Part shown: positions 9,448 to 22,122 of the stretch, in pieces
How positions within the stretch are numbered: position 1 is the stretch's first letter
Layout: each line of letters opens with the position of its first letter
Assembly (NCBI GenBank): GCA_033725935.1
Contig: MU867079.1
Coordinates: 412,366-476,365, forward strand
Reading direction: 5' to 3'
From: Cladorrhinum sp. PSN259
Taxonomy: Eukaryota; Ascomycota; Sordariomycetes; Sordariales; Podosporaceae
DNA: 64,000 bases
Made by a program: the position numbers and the translations under genes
Notes under the pieces: generated by a model
What the model saw: only the letters and a program-made list of their open reading frames with translations
Database searches by the model: none
Told to the model about the DNA's origin: nothing

Positions 9448-11619
9448 ACCTTCATCAACCAGAAGCTATGATACATCATCGATTCCTTTTTTTTTTTCAT
9501 TTTTCATTTTTCCCCTAAAAACCAAAATCATCATCGATTTTCACAAAATTGTCTTCATTCAGTAAGATCTTCAACCCACCACATTAAATGGGATTGCAGT
9601 ACCCTCTTACCATCTACCCCATCTAACCCAATCTTCCCATCTAACCAAGATGATCAAAGACATGCAGGAAACAAAAAAAGGATTCAGAAGAAACAAGTGG
9701 CACATCATTTTACTAGTTTTGCAAGTGTAATGAAGTATGTAATAAAGTTGTACTGTAGTTGCAAAGTTGATGACAGAAAGGGGGACCCTGAATAATTACG
9801 TCACAAATCCTTTTTTCCTACCATCCCATCCAGCCAGCCAGCCCACCCACTTCCTTCCCTTTTACCCCCCCCCCCCCCTATCTCTCTCTCCCCACCCTTC
9901 CATACCTTACCTGTCATTCGCCCAGCTTTCTGTGCTTCCCTTTGCTTGGGCATCGAAACCCGTGAATAGCTTCAACTTATTTGTATCACGTTCTGCCAGG
10001 CTAGCCTCATAATACCTTTCTGGGCGGGCGAGACACAAAAACCTTTCTAGGCGGCGAGACCCAAATACCTACCTGTAAAGTGCAAAACATATCAAGTCAC
10101 ACTCAAGGCACCACTTTTAACAAGTCCCAAATTTGATGTTATATACCAATCTAGGCATTAATTACTATCAACTAAAATATACTCTCAACTACTTTGAAGC
10201 TTTGCCAGCTATCTACTTTCAATTTTGATTTCCCTCAAGTCATCATCCACTTTTTTCGTAACCATCATATCCAAAAGTAAATGCATCATCCAAGAAAACA
10301 CCGTTGCTGCTGCTGCTAAAACCCCTTTTTCCCCTCTCTTCCCATGCCATATGATGGTGATTTTGTCTAAGAGAGAACAACTCTAACCCTTTTCACCCAA
10401 AAAAAAGAAAAGAGGAGTTGATACAAGTCGTTTGACTGAGAAAATCGCTTCGTCCGCCTGCTTTGTTGACGAAAAAGAACAAGTAGTGTCTATAATGCCC
10501 ATCATTCCCATTTCCCATAAACCCGATGTACCCATAAAACCTTAAATGAAACGAAATCATATCCGTCATAACACACTCCATCCCATGAAGGTGAAAACAA
10601 GAAAACAAAAACCCAATTTTTATCTCAAGCGCCGTGTGGTAAAAAAGCAAATGCTGTTTTCTGGATCATCGCTCATCATCGATTGTTGAGACAGGGTTGT
10701 AAAAGAAAAGAAAAAAAGTCCCACACGCGCCTGGCTGTGACTTTGAGAAAAACGGGAAACGATGTCATACAGAGAGATTCCCAAAGCGGGTAAAATCGAC
10801 CATCAATGTCGCAAGTACACCATCGTACACACAGAATGCTTCTCAGCGCCGAAACAAGAGACCAAAAAACAAGTGGTGTGGGGGTATGATGAAAATAACA
10901 GCCACACAACTTTCTCCCGTTCCAAGTAAAGAAACCAATATTTCCTCCAAAAAGGAAACAAAAATGCAAATGCGCTGGTATGCTTCTCGCGAGGGTGTAC
11001 CGGCCAACTGCAAAATGACGTCAGAATCCGACTTGAGTTGCAAGTCGATTTCTGTGAGGGCGCTGGGCGCAGTGCTTGCAGCGGAGGGGTCCGAATCGGC
11101 AGGGTCCAGTAGAGCCGGGGTGAGCGACACTTTTCCAAGCCCCCAAAGGCAGGAAAACCACAGAAATAGCAAGGGCTCCCTGTTCCCTGTTGGACCCTGC
11201 AGGCACAACGCCATTTCGCGGCGTGGCAGCCAGACCCTGAATTCTCGGTGGGGTCATACCCAGCCAATGACGTTGCGCAATTGGGGTCCGATGATGCATG
11301 GAACCACCAAATCCCCCCGCGCCAAAGCCAGCTCATGTCGCATCGATCGACGTCATCACGATGCAACTGACATGTTCCCCAGCACCAATAACGGATCCAA
11401 CCAACCTTTGGAATCTGGGCACCGTTCCAGACCAAGCTTGCCAGTTGTTTTTTTTTTGTTGGTGTTGTCATTATGTGTGCTGTGCCGGAGTGATCGGCAG
11501 GCTAGGCTGTTGGGTAAGGCTGTAGCAAAAAGTGTGGACGATGATGAGAATGATGATGATGCTGTTCAGATCGACACGGGTTGACATGTCGAACCTTGTC
11601 ACCATGTTACGTCCCAAAT
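9136..11619. other. intergenic with microsatellites; 3' side of the Rpn4-like gene
   Basis: This includes a (TC)n/(AC)n tract at about 9408-9447, a C run at 9865-9878 and several A or T runs. Overlapping frames of 220-230 codons on opposite strands at 10803-11584 have no domain and mirror each other, so I treat them as chance. The right end is probably the 3' untranslated region of the 11620-13734 gene. Confidence 0.5.
9408..9447. repeat. (TC)n-(AC)n microsatellite
   Basis: About 15 TC units are followed by about five AC units. Confidence 0.95.
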
Positions 11620-13734
11620 TCAGCCAGAGTGTCCGCCGCGCCTCCGCTTTCCGGGGAACTCGACATCAGGGTGGCACACGCGGTAATGCCTAGTGAGCGC
11701 ATCCGCCCTGCTGAATGTCTTTTCGTCTGTGCACAGGTTGCAACGGACCTTTTGCTTGCGGGCATTGTGAATGGTATCCTCATGACGGGTAAGGTCGTAA
11801 GGACGGGAGAATACCGTATTGCACGGCTTGCCAGTGCTTGGGTTGATACGGTCGCAGCGGTGAGGCCCAGCTTGCGACATCATGTTGGCTGGCAGACTGC
11901 TAATCGAATCTGGTCTCCGAGTGCCGTTGAGCCCGTGAGCTTGTCTGTGACCCTCCCGCTTGTGCTTCTGCAAGAGAGCAGGAGTCTCAAAGCGAAGCGT
12001 ACATCCGTGATATGTGCATGTATAAGTGCCGCCATCGGTGGTGGTATTTGCAGGCCGTTGAGGGCTCTTGAGCGAGTCAGAACCGTTGACATCAGCAGAG
12101 CTGACTCTGGTTGTTGAGAGAGACCCATTGCTCAATGAAGGAACTGAGCTCTGCTGCCGCGGCTGGGCAATAAATGGATATTGCTGAGGCACCTGAACAG
12201 AAAGTTGAGGAAGCTGACCAAGGTAGTTGCCGAACATGCTTGTGTCCATTGGGAGGCCGTCGAAGGCCGGCTGGCTTTGAGTACTTGGCGGCTTGCTCAT
12301 GGCATCCATGAAGTTGTTGTGGTTTTGCTGTTGAGGAAAGAGCGGGTAGTTGGCATCTCCATCCTCGTGGAAGTCGAGCAAGGCATCCTTTGGCGATATG
12401 GTAGCTGGAGGAGTGGTGGTGTTGACTGATCGGCCAAACTGCTGCTGCGCTGCCTGCGCGTCATGGATCGCCTTGTTCTGCTCCCTCATCTGCTGGACGG
12501 ATCCAAAGCGGATCTGGGATGCGCCAAAGTCGTGAATGCCGGTGGGTGCAAGCGGCGAACCTTGGCGGAATGGAGACCGGTCCCTTGAGGTCGCGGAGAC
12601 TGGGGAGTTGGCCACCGCCGTCAAGTGCTGGTTGTTGGCAGCCTGTATCCTCTGGACGAACATGTCGTGTGTTGGCGAGGTGATTTGCATCTGTGATGGC
12701 GCTGTAGTTGACGTGATGGTGAAGTTTGGATTGTAGAGCTCGTCGGCGTAGACGTCTGTCATAGTACGATCGAGCTTGGGAACGGTATGCATGGCTGTAG
12801 CCCGGGGTGGTGAGCTTGGTTCAGGGTCAAGGGAAAGGAAGTCTGAGAGATCTGAATTACCATTCTTGTTCCTCCTGTCCTCCTCTAGGTCACCTGCTGG
12901 CGTGGCTGGTGAGTCAGAATTTATTGAACTTGCCACCGACGCGGGCTGTGAACGGTTGGATCCAATGGCGTGCTCTGAAGGTTGCAACAAGCCTCGGTCG
13001 TTCTTGCGCTGCTTCGGAGCTGCGGCCAGTTGCGGATATCCCGTTATGGCTGTTGATCCGGTAGACCCAAATGCCGGGAGACCGCTCGTATAGAATGTGT
13101 CGTGTGATACACCTGGGAACGGCTTTGCGGCCGTTAGCTGGTAGTTGAAGTCCTCGTGGCCAGTAAAGCCGTGAAAGCCATCTCCCAGGGAGTCGGTCAC
13201 TGCGATCTGGGGGTTTGTGGTGTTGTGTGAGAACGGAGATGCCGGGCCGTTTGATCCCAATGACGACAGAGAGGACTCGCGGTGGTGAGAAAAGCGACCG
13301 ACCGACCTCGGTGTCAGCTGGCCGTTCCAAGTATCCGTTTGCATCAGGTCTGCGGTGCTTGGGAAGAGAGGAATCGATGACTCTGCGAGGGTGGCCGGAT
13401 GGCTTTGTGGCGAGTAGTCGAACAAAGAACCCTCGTAACCACCTGTCCCTCGCGGAGTAGGAATGCTGTCAAAGGTGGACAAAGGCGACGAGCCAAGACT
13501 CGAGAACTGCGAGAGGGACTGCGTCGAGGATATCGGCGACGAAGACAAGCTCTTGTAGTTGTTGATGTGGTCGACGTCGAAACTATTCAGATCGACGCCT
13601 GATGTGCTGAGGTCGGGACGAAAAGAAGATGTCGTCGTGACTGGTGCAAGGTGTTGGTTGGTGGTGGTGGTGGTGGGATTATTGTATTGCTGTTGGTAGT
13701 GGTGGGGATAAGCTCGGTTTTGGTTTTGCAACAT
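11620..13734 (-). CDS. rpn4: Rpn4-like C2H2 zinc-finger transcription factor
   Basis: An intronless frame of 704 residues. The first 560 residues are low complexity (Q, N, S, T and P rich) with acidic patches near DLSDFLSLDPE and DALLDFHEDGD, typical of activation and degradation segments. Three zinc fingers lie at the C-terminus: C573-H596, C627-H656 and C665-H688. The second and third carry CNTVFSRPYDLTRHEDTIH and KTFSRADALTRH, closely resembling yeast Rpn4. Rpn4 activates proteasome subunit genes and is itself destroyed by the proteasome, forming a feedback loop. A basic tail GKRRRGG follows. On the plus strand GTGGCAAAA lies at 13782-13790, about 50 bases upstream of the start and one base off the PACE core GGTGGCAAA; this may be chance. 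Zinc-finger identity is certain, orthology to Rpn4 likely. Confidence 0.8.
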   Translation of the reverse strand: MLQNQNRAYPHHYQQQYNNPTTTTTNQHLAPVTTTSSFRPDLSTSGVDLNSFDVDHINNYKSLSSSPISSTQSLSQFSSLGSSPLSTFDSIPTPRGTGGYEGSLFDYSPQSHPATLAESSIPLFPSTADLMQTDTWNGQLTPRSVGRFSHHRESSLSSLGSNGPASPFSHNTTNPQIAVTDSLGDGFHGFTGHEDFNYQLTAAKPFPGVSHDTFYTSGLPAFGSTGSTAITGYPQLAAAPKQRKNDRGLLQPSEHAIGSNRSQPASVASSINSDSPATPAGDLEEDRRNKNGNSDLSDFLSLDPEPSSPPRATAMHTVPKLDRTMTDVYADELYNPNFTITSTTAPSQMQITSPTHDMFVQRIQAANNQHLTAVANSPVSATSRDRSPFRQGSPLAPTGIHDFGASQIRFGSVQQMREQNKAIHDAQAAQQQFGRSVNTTTPPATISPKDALLDFHEDGDANYPLFPQQQNHNNFMDAMSKPPSTQSQPAFDGLPMDTSMFGNYLGQLPQLSVQVPQQYPFIAQPRQQSSVPSLSNGSLSTTRVSSADVNGSDSLKSPQRPANTTTDGGTYTCTYHGCTLRFETPALLQKHKREGHRQAHGLNGTRRPDSISSLPANMMSQAGPHRCDRINPSTGKPCNTVFSRPYDLTRHEDTIHNARKQKVRCNLCTDEKTFSRADALTRHYRVCHPDVEFPGKRRRGGHSG

Positions 13735-16700
13735 TATTGTGGTATGTGACTAAGATCTGGGGAATAAAGATGTCGAGATGTGTGGCAAAACGGGCCAGAA
13801 GGTGGTGGAAGCCCCGGATCATTCTTATATATGGGAAAGGGCCCTCGACTTTTCCCTGGGGGGTGTGCGTGACTAAGGGTGGAGTGACGAAGTACATGTC
13901 GTTCAGAAAATGACGTACCCAGGCACTGGGACGCTGCGTCCGGGCTCAGCGCGGGAGTTGCTGGGGCTTGTCGAAACCCCGAGAACAAAACCGATTTGCA
14001 GGGGTGGGCCCTGAGGGACCTGCAGCCAAGCGGGTGGTGGTGGAGGTGGGTGGTGTGTCCCGAAATGGAGGGGTCAGTCGGGGTACTTGGTACCTGGCTA
14101 CCTGCTGTGAACTAGGCCTAGGGCAATGGCCTGGACGGCTTGGCTCGTCTGAGACCCGGAGCATCTTGCAGGTCAAGTGAAAATCACAGCGCCTCGCTTG
14201 AGATGGGTTTTTGACGTGAAAGTCCACGGGGGCAGCGATCAACAAATGCGGGCTCGAGTATCGTAGCGATTCCATCGTATTGTTTGGCGAGGTTATTAAT
14301 AAAATCCTAAGCAATTGTCATGAAGCAGAAGAGCTATGAGTCATTTTCATCAGCAATAAAGATGCTGTGTGCTGGCAGCGTTGACTTGGTCGCAGAGCTC
14401 AAAGCGCAAGCTTCTGGTGCCAGTTGGAGTCGGGTCTGTCGCATCGAGACCCGTAGTCTTCAGACGAAAGGGCAGACACATCCCGTCCATGTCCATCCAT
14501 CCTCCGAATCCCCGGTCGCCGAAGGTTGTCCTATGTGTGTGTTTTGCCCGATGAATAGACTGGCAACCAGGAGATACACACGCAAGTTCCGCAAAATCCA
14601 TGGTGCAGGAAGCTTCGACACTCGACGGATGGACGTTGATCACCAACCTGCCTGGTTCAGCGATGGCAGTATCCTGCCCAACGCATCCAGGGTGTGTCTC
14701 TGGATTGATTTGCGAGCTCCCTTGCTTTGCGCCAACCTGGACATAGCTGCAAGCTATCGAGTTGTGCATCGGATCCCATGTTGATGCGTGCCGTTGTTGC
14801 CGTGCAGTGCAATAACAAAAATGACAAGAGTTACAATGAGACCGAAGCAGCTGAATTGCTGTGGGCCATCAGGTACGGTCTGGATGCAAGACTGTTGGCT
14901 TGGTGTTCCCGGCATCCCCATCCCCGAAAGAAGAAGCGCTGCCAAACCACGTGCCCTTACTCCACTTCTACAGTAAAACTGATGAGACCCCTGCCGGCAC
15001 GTCTATCAACTTCTTTTGTTTTCTGTAGGGTACACGTACACACTACAACCTGCAGGCACGCACGAATACCACCACACTGCAGGTCTCACAACGGAGCACA
15101 GCCACCACTTCTGTCATTCGGGTTCGCTTTTCAGTTTTTTTTTCGCACCCCAAGATCGATCTGTCGACCTTAGGAGATCGCCGTGCCCCTTTCTATCGAA
15201 TCCTTCCCGGCAGTTAAGGTAGTGCAAGTTGCATGCGCTAAAAAATTGTCCTGCCATGGGTTTTAGGTTTCTCCTAGGGGAGGGAACGGGAGAGCATAAT
15301 GGATTGATTGAATTTGTCAGGCAATGAGGGAGCGAGCACGACAGGATTGCACGGCCACAAATTTTTCAGTCGATCCTTTCAAATCCCATTACCTCGGTGA
15401 CAGATTAGCTAGGTTGTTTAGTCGTACCTTGTTGCACATTTGGGCACTTTGGGCAAAATGGGCTGCCGCTTTTTTTTTTGGTTTGTGTCGACTCAACCTG
15501 AATCCGCTTTCCAACGGCATTGGCATGTTTTTGTGTAAGCTACTGTACCAGCAGGTACAGATAATGTGTGTTCAGCAGATCATGACAGCTACACAAGACA
15601 ATATCGGGGAGCCGGACTGCGTCACCAGCCACACAGCCCATTCGGAGATCACTTCCTTAAAGGGCTATAGATCTACATTTTACCAGCTTGCTTCTCACAA
15701 GATTCAGGGCTTCAGGGACTCGAGGTGTGGCTGCCACGGCTGCCACGCATTTGGCGAGGCTTGATCAGCTTTTTGTCAGTTTACATGATATGACACACTT
15801 GGGGAAGATTTTCCTTATTCCGTCCCGGCAGTTGATGATGGCTGAAAAGGAAAGTCATGCATGACATGAAATGAATATGATGATTCTGCTTGTTTGGTTT
15901 CTGCATAGCTGGCAGTTTTTGGCCTCGCATTCCTTGACTGGATGAGGATGTCGCTACGTCTTTCGTAGTGAACTGTACTGCGCATCCTCCATCCTGCATC
16001 CTGCATCTTGTATTTCGGAGCTCGCGTCTTCTTAAATCCAGCTGCCCTCTGCATCTGCAAATTGACCAATTGCAACGTGTGCGTTATTCTCAATTCAACG
16101 GAATTTATTGTGGTCATGTGGGTGCGACAATATTGGCATCATATGACTCTTTGGGGATTAATTTCATTCTCTTGGCCCTGGTGTGCATATATCACAAGTT
16201 TTCTGTTTAGGTAATGATGGGGGAGTCAGACACGTAAATACGACGACGACTTTTTGGATTTCAAGGAGATAGGTGTCTAGAACTTCCCCGATCATGGGGG
16301 ATGGGGATTGCCAAGGATAATTCCGGAACTCTCTTACGTGTTGTGTAGTATAGATGCGTGCATACGAGAAAAGAAAAAGAAATAAAAATAAAGATAATAA
16401 GTTGTCAGGATGTGTGTCTAATCATCCATGCATCTTTGGTGTCAGATTTCGTGATTGCTCAGGTTATCGGATTTAAATGGCATCTAGATTCTAGAACCCG
16501 TTTCGCATACGAACAGTTGTTTCTGTCATGTTCGATCCACAATTACAAACAAATCAAAGAGTGCTGACTCTGCTGAGTGCATCCCTCTCTATACTAAAGG
16601 TAACTGCCGGCTACTCTGTCCTTCCGATTGGAGGAGGTTTGTATGATTCGAGTGATCGCCAAGAGATGCGCTCGATGCGGCCCTTTGCGGGCGGGTCAAA

Positions 16701-19700
16701 CTGCGGGCGGAGGGCGGACAAGCGGCACCGCTGATGGAATGGATGTGGTCCGTCCTGTTCGAACCTGGAAACTTTGTGGGAGCAGATCATCCGGGGCTCA
16801 GAATGCGGTTCTCGCTTCGGCTGCGCCTTACGAGAGATCCCCATGTCTCCATTAGTGAAGAGGAGGACTTTTTGTTTTTCCTGCGTCGTGTGTATGTGCT
16901 GATTCGATGGGGGATACGGGTCCGGGGATAAGGCAGGGATTGACACCGGGTGACTGCACTCTGGATTTTGTCGGAGTTCGAGGCCTATGAGGAATATCAA
17001 TAACCTAGAATATTTTCGCAACTCCCAAAATAGGTAAGCGAAAGAAAGGCACGGCTGATGAATTAGAGTGAGTGACTGATGCCTCATGATGTCTCATCAG
17101 CAGCATTGTCATTCATCAGCCACACAACAAGTACATTACATATAGCCAACGTATACGCGGTCATAGTTAGGCATAACTCAGCGGTATGCGTCTACATCTA
17201 GGAAGGACACATGAACATTCATTCTCCTACTTCGGCCTCCAATCCGATTTCGGCACACGAGTGCTCAATATCCAACACTGCGTATTACCGACATAGCCCT
17301 CAAGTGCCTGTCATGCGGATACATATAAAACATTTCTTGTGTTCGGGGGATGTGGGAGCACAGAGTAACGGACAGCTGGAAAGCTGACTCCTTGTTCGGC
17401 TGGGTCAATTAACTTGTTCAGCGTGGCTCATTGTCGCTGTGTTCTGCGACCATAGGATATCTCATCATGAGTTGTCCTCATTACTCTGGGCAGTGTCAGA
17501 TACCCACGTGTGTAATCCGCATGAGTAGAAACGGTTGGACGAGTTCTGGGCCCTCCATATCCTTGGGTCGACGTTACTGGACCCCACAAGCGAATGGATG
17601 CTGGTGTTCAGCTGCTGATGGTGCAAGCACGACAGGTTTCTTGTGAGATGGTCTGGAACAATGAGCGCAAAAAAATGGTCTGCTTTTCCATCTGCAAACT
17701 TTTGTCAGGTCGCAGCCAGATCCCAGGAACCAGATGCAAAGACCCAATCAAGGGACCTGCTCTGTGCTCTCCGGGTGCTGTGCCGCACATGTGCACACCG
17801 TGGGAAAAAACAAAATGGGAAAAGGGCCCAAAGTCCACAAATCCGATTCTGTCCGGCCTTAGCTCCAACCAATCATCTCCGGAGGCAACCCTCCCATCAC
17901 TCCCCACATTGTCTTGCCAAGACTGCCATGAAAGCCAAGATGGGCTTTGGATGCAGGTCTACTCGTCGGCCGTTCCGGGGTGGGTGCGCAAAACTGGCCA
18001 AACTCCACTGTCCCAGATTCCTGGACATCGCTGTGTCTCACCCGCATCGACTGCATCTCGAAGGAAGGACATCTTCCCGAGGTCGGCGAGATGGCCGATA
18101 TGCGACAACCAGTGCGCCTACGAAAGGCTTTTTTGTCAGGTCATTCATCACACCGAGTTGGGACATTCTCCGCCGACATCGCCTTGTTGTTCTTTCTACC
18201 CGGTGAGCCCATCAGCTTGGGTCAGCCGTTGTTGGGGGCCGTTTACACTAATTTTTTTCTGGAGAAACTGCCCCGTTTGGATACCGTGTAGGGTACTGCA
18301 CATTGGCAGCTGACCTGATGCTTGACTAACCTGGAAAGCTTCATTCGACTGATTAATCCGTCACCATGACGTTCACTGACAAAATATTTGACCGATATTC
18401 CCGCGCGTATACTCGCACCTTCTGGTAAATGCTGCTTCGTTCTTATTTCCAGATGTCTTTCTCTCGTTCGCTTTTCGCTTTTTTGTCGCGGTGTTTCGCT
18501 GTTTTCTCGGGAACTAGAACGTTTCTCACCCGCCCCGGCGCTCACCTGCAGGCACTTCCACAAAGCTGGCACAGCCAGCCCACTTTCACCGGTCGGTCGA
18601 GGAAACCATTCCGTCCATGTGGCAGCCACTTCCGAACCAAGCCCCCAGGTACCGATCCGTTTGTACATGATGTACTGTAGGTACTTTTTGATAGTCTCTC
18701 CGCGGAATTGATTCCTCAGCGATGCAACCAACAGTTGCAAAAGAAAGAAGAAATTTTCTTCAATCAATCCATCGTGCGTATTTTGCCAGATAGTTGCATG
18801 CATACCAAGACTTTTCTTTCCCCCTCTGCTCGAAAAAAGCATGCAGACTGCAGAAGACTGAAAAGAAGAAATTTGTCTCGAATTGAGGTTACACCACAGG
18901 GAGAAAGCAGCGCCAAAAACCGGCTAGCCTCATGCAAGACATGGCTAAAAACAGGCAGTCCATGCTTGTGTGGCTTGCTCCAACCAATCCCAAATTGGTC
19001 AAGCAGTGCCATTCCTCTTCCCGCGCTGGCTGCAAAGCTGCCAAACTGCCAAAAGGCGTTTGGCTTTTTTTTCATGCTTTCCCAGGGTTTTCTCGGCACT
19101 CGCCGATGACATGTGGGGAAGCCTCGGCCGGCCGGACTCGGCCTTCGTTCCGATCAAACGACAACCAACAGAACAACAAACAGAACTGGATTTGTCAGGA
19201 AGCACAGAATTTGAATTTGTTGAGAGGGCACGAAAAGGCAGTGCATCGAGATGAATATTTCCGAAAAAGTGACGGGGATTGCAACCATGGTAAATCGGTG
19301 GGGAATAATAAGACCGAAACTAGAGGAATTACATGCCGGCGCCAATAACCTGCAGTAATCACATCACTCAGCACTTACCGGGTCACCGGGACCGCAAATC
19401 GATTTTTGAACAGCATCCAATCAGTGACCTGAAACAATAAAGATAAAAGGCGGTGACGGTGGATTTGAACCGACCCGATGAAGAAGGAGATCAGAATGAG
19501 GAAAGAAGAAAAACGTGGCAAATTGTGCTATTCCCGAAAGAGGGACCGAAACTGCAAATCAGTTTCCCAAGAATCTGGGACAGAGAACAAGGTGCTGAGT
19601 AGCTAGCCAGGTACGACCTCTGATTCGATATTCTGCCTTTTAGTCGAGACTTAGCAACAGGCAGAAACAATCCAAAACTTCAAACTCATCACCGACAACC

Positions 19701-22122
19701 TTCCCCATATTCAGCCCCTGAATCTCGAGGCAGGCACCGACATATCTTCGTTGGTACCTTCCATCTCAGATCACACCCCTTCCTTCAACTCTTTGCCGTC
19801 TCCAATTCTGGGAAGTAACACCCAGCTTTGCCAGAAAAAGTTTTTTGACTGTCCCTGTCGTGTAACTGCGGCTCTGTAATACGTAGTATTATTCCTACCA
19901 TTCTCAAATCATTTCCCATGTGTCAGTCTCACATCACTCACTTCACAGTCACTTCCTTATTGTACGTTACCCTTGCTCACCTGCTGTACAACGTAGCAGT
20001 GAGATGTGTGGTTCCAAATCACCATAGGTAGGATAGTCTGTTGGTTCTCTCCCCGCCTGCGCCTCATCTCTTTCCCATCTATCCTATCCATGTTCCCGAA
20101 CCCGTAAACCGCAAGGATTTGATCACTTGTCACTTTTTTTTTTTTCCGGGTCTTCAGCCCTTTTGTATCATGTACATTACATGGGTTCCCTTTCCGGGTT
20201 TTGGAACCTCGATCGTATGTCATTTGTGACACCACACATATTACAACACTCACGCACACACACACACACACACACAAACGAGAAATTTTATATGTTTGTG
20301 TTACCACAAAAAGTAATCCCTCGCGTGGTTTTTTTTTTTGAGATACCTTCCATGCATGGAATCCAATGTGAAAACTGACAAATTCCGCACACACACACAC
20401 ACACACACATGCGCACGCAGCCTTGTAAACGAAGGCGAATTTTATCAGCCACTTACACGCACCATGCATTTAGTAAGTAGTAAATTAGAAGCCGCGCGCC
20501 CTTTAAGTTTTTTTGCATGCAACGTAATGCATGTTTTATCCCACCCCCACCACTCCGACGTAGCATTCTAGTATCAGTATAGCTGTGTGTGATTTTCAGT
20601 TACTGTATACGCCAAGTACCGTAGACAATTGAAAAGCTTTTCAAAACTTATAACTTTTGAAGCCAGTGTGAATGGCCGTGAGTAGTTGCTTAGACTAAAT
20701 TAAGTGTAAGCGAGGAAATAAAGTTTTTTTTCCCCCTTGTTCCTTGTCCCTTGCCCTGCCTTAAACTCTCACCTTTGCTATGTAGTACGTATACGAAAAG
20801 AAAAAAAAAACCACCCCCCAAAAAAAAGCTGTGCCGTTCGGTCCCATATTCCCGGTACCGGATCGGTCAAGTTTTATACGGGAAAAGTATTACATATACC
20901 CGTTTGCGGCACCGAAACCCTCAAATAAAAATTTTAAAAAAACTTCATCTCACGAGATATTAAAAAAACTTGAAAAAGAAATGCCGGAATAGTACCGGTT
21001 TGGTTGGATCGGAAATTCGGAATGAGGGAAGGATCAGTAAATAAGTTTTTTGATGTGTTTATATCCCAAAAGGTATCTATCGGGCCGTACACTTCACTTC
21101 ACAATAATATACTATCTGTTCCATAACGGATAAACTCCCCCCTTGTACTATGTACAATACAACTCTCCTTGTTTGTTTTTCTTTTCTTTCTTATTGGGAT
21201 GTATAAAATCACCTCACAAAATTTCGTGAAATTTTTCTAGAGGGAAGGGAAGGGGGGTGAAATCCATCACAGCGGCGGCCCGCGTCCTCACAAAAACCAT
21301 CGGGTCCTTCACCCCCGGGGGCCGGGTCTGGCCCTTCACCACCACACACCGCCCACCCCAACTAAGTCAGGCCGGGTAGAAGTGGTCCCTTCAACGGGGG
21401 AGGGGTATGTACAGTAGTAGGTGGTCGGTCCCTCACCCGACCCGACGGGAACAAAACGAGACCACACACCCACACACACACACGCATAACCCAAAAAGAC
21501 GACCAAAAAGGCCCCCTCGCGAAAAGGCGTAACCGAAAACAAAAAAGGTTCTTCCGGTGGGTCAAAATCGGATTGATAATCGGATAGATCTACGTTTCAT
21601 GTTATTTACTTTTTTTTTTTTTTTTGTAACCATCCTTTTTCTTTTTTATACTACCTGCCTTATACAAACATGTGTTGTATAGTACCTAACTACATATGTA
21701 CACTTGCCTTGATCCGTAGTGGAAACCTCGTGTGTGTGTGTGTGTGTGTGCGTTTTTCCGCCTTGTTAATATTTCTTTTCGGGTATTTCCCTCATCCGAT
21801 TGACCCTTTTCTTGTTCCAGTGGTTTAATCTATCTAGAGTGTGTGACCCCTGAGCAGGTAAAAGAAACCAGTTCCGTTGTCACATACCATTCAGACCTCA
21901 ATAACCAATCCTCGGAGATGAATTGAACATGAATGGCAAGGTTGCATGAGCCTCAGCAGCATCAACATATGCATGAGAATTAGTAAAAAAAACATGAGAT
22001 GCAGTAAACAGTCAAATTTAAATCCCCAGTTTCAGATTACCAAAAACACCAAACCTGATGAGTGTTACGCATACTTCTACATTTCTTCCCATTCCATTCA
22101 TCCAAATCCTCATTCATATTTT
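13735..22122. other. 8.4-kb gene desert upstream of the Rpn4-like gene
   Basis: No supported gene appears on either strand, though elsewhere spacing is mostly 1-4 kb. The longest frame is 239 codons (17594-18313 plus), with no domain and overlapped by frames in other phases. Noted inside: (CA)n tracts at 20251-20276 and 20387-20409, a T run near 21609-21625, and a repeated 13-mer GCTCCAACCAATC at 17862-17874 and 18977-18989 containing a CCAAT core. CCAAT and ATTGG cores recur. It could be a long regulatory region or host a noncoding RNA; the sequence alone does not say. Confidence 0.55.
20251..20409. repeat. two (CA)n microsatellites
   Basis: CA tracts lie at 20251-20276 and 20387-20409. They create a long false minus-strand frame rich in Cys-Val repeats. 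Confidence 0.95.

Noticed and set aside
10803..11584. Opposing 222- and 232-codon frames downstream of the Rpn4-like gene
   Set aside because: They are mirror images over the same DNA, without recognisable domains; most likely 3' untranslated sequence.
17594..18313. 239-codon plus-strand open frame in the gene desert
   Set aside because: Composition is irregular (Cys, Trp and Pro scattered), frames in two other phases overlap it, and no domain is visible.
19461..19471. GGATTTGAACC, reverse complement of a tRNA B box
   Set aside because: On the minus strand the flanking bases do not form a T-stem (two of five pairs fail) and no acceptor or anticodon arm is found upstream.
19957..20469. 170-codon minus-strand frame rich in Cys-Val
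   Set aside because: Produced by translation of two CA microsatellites.
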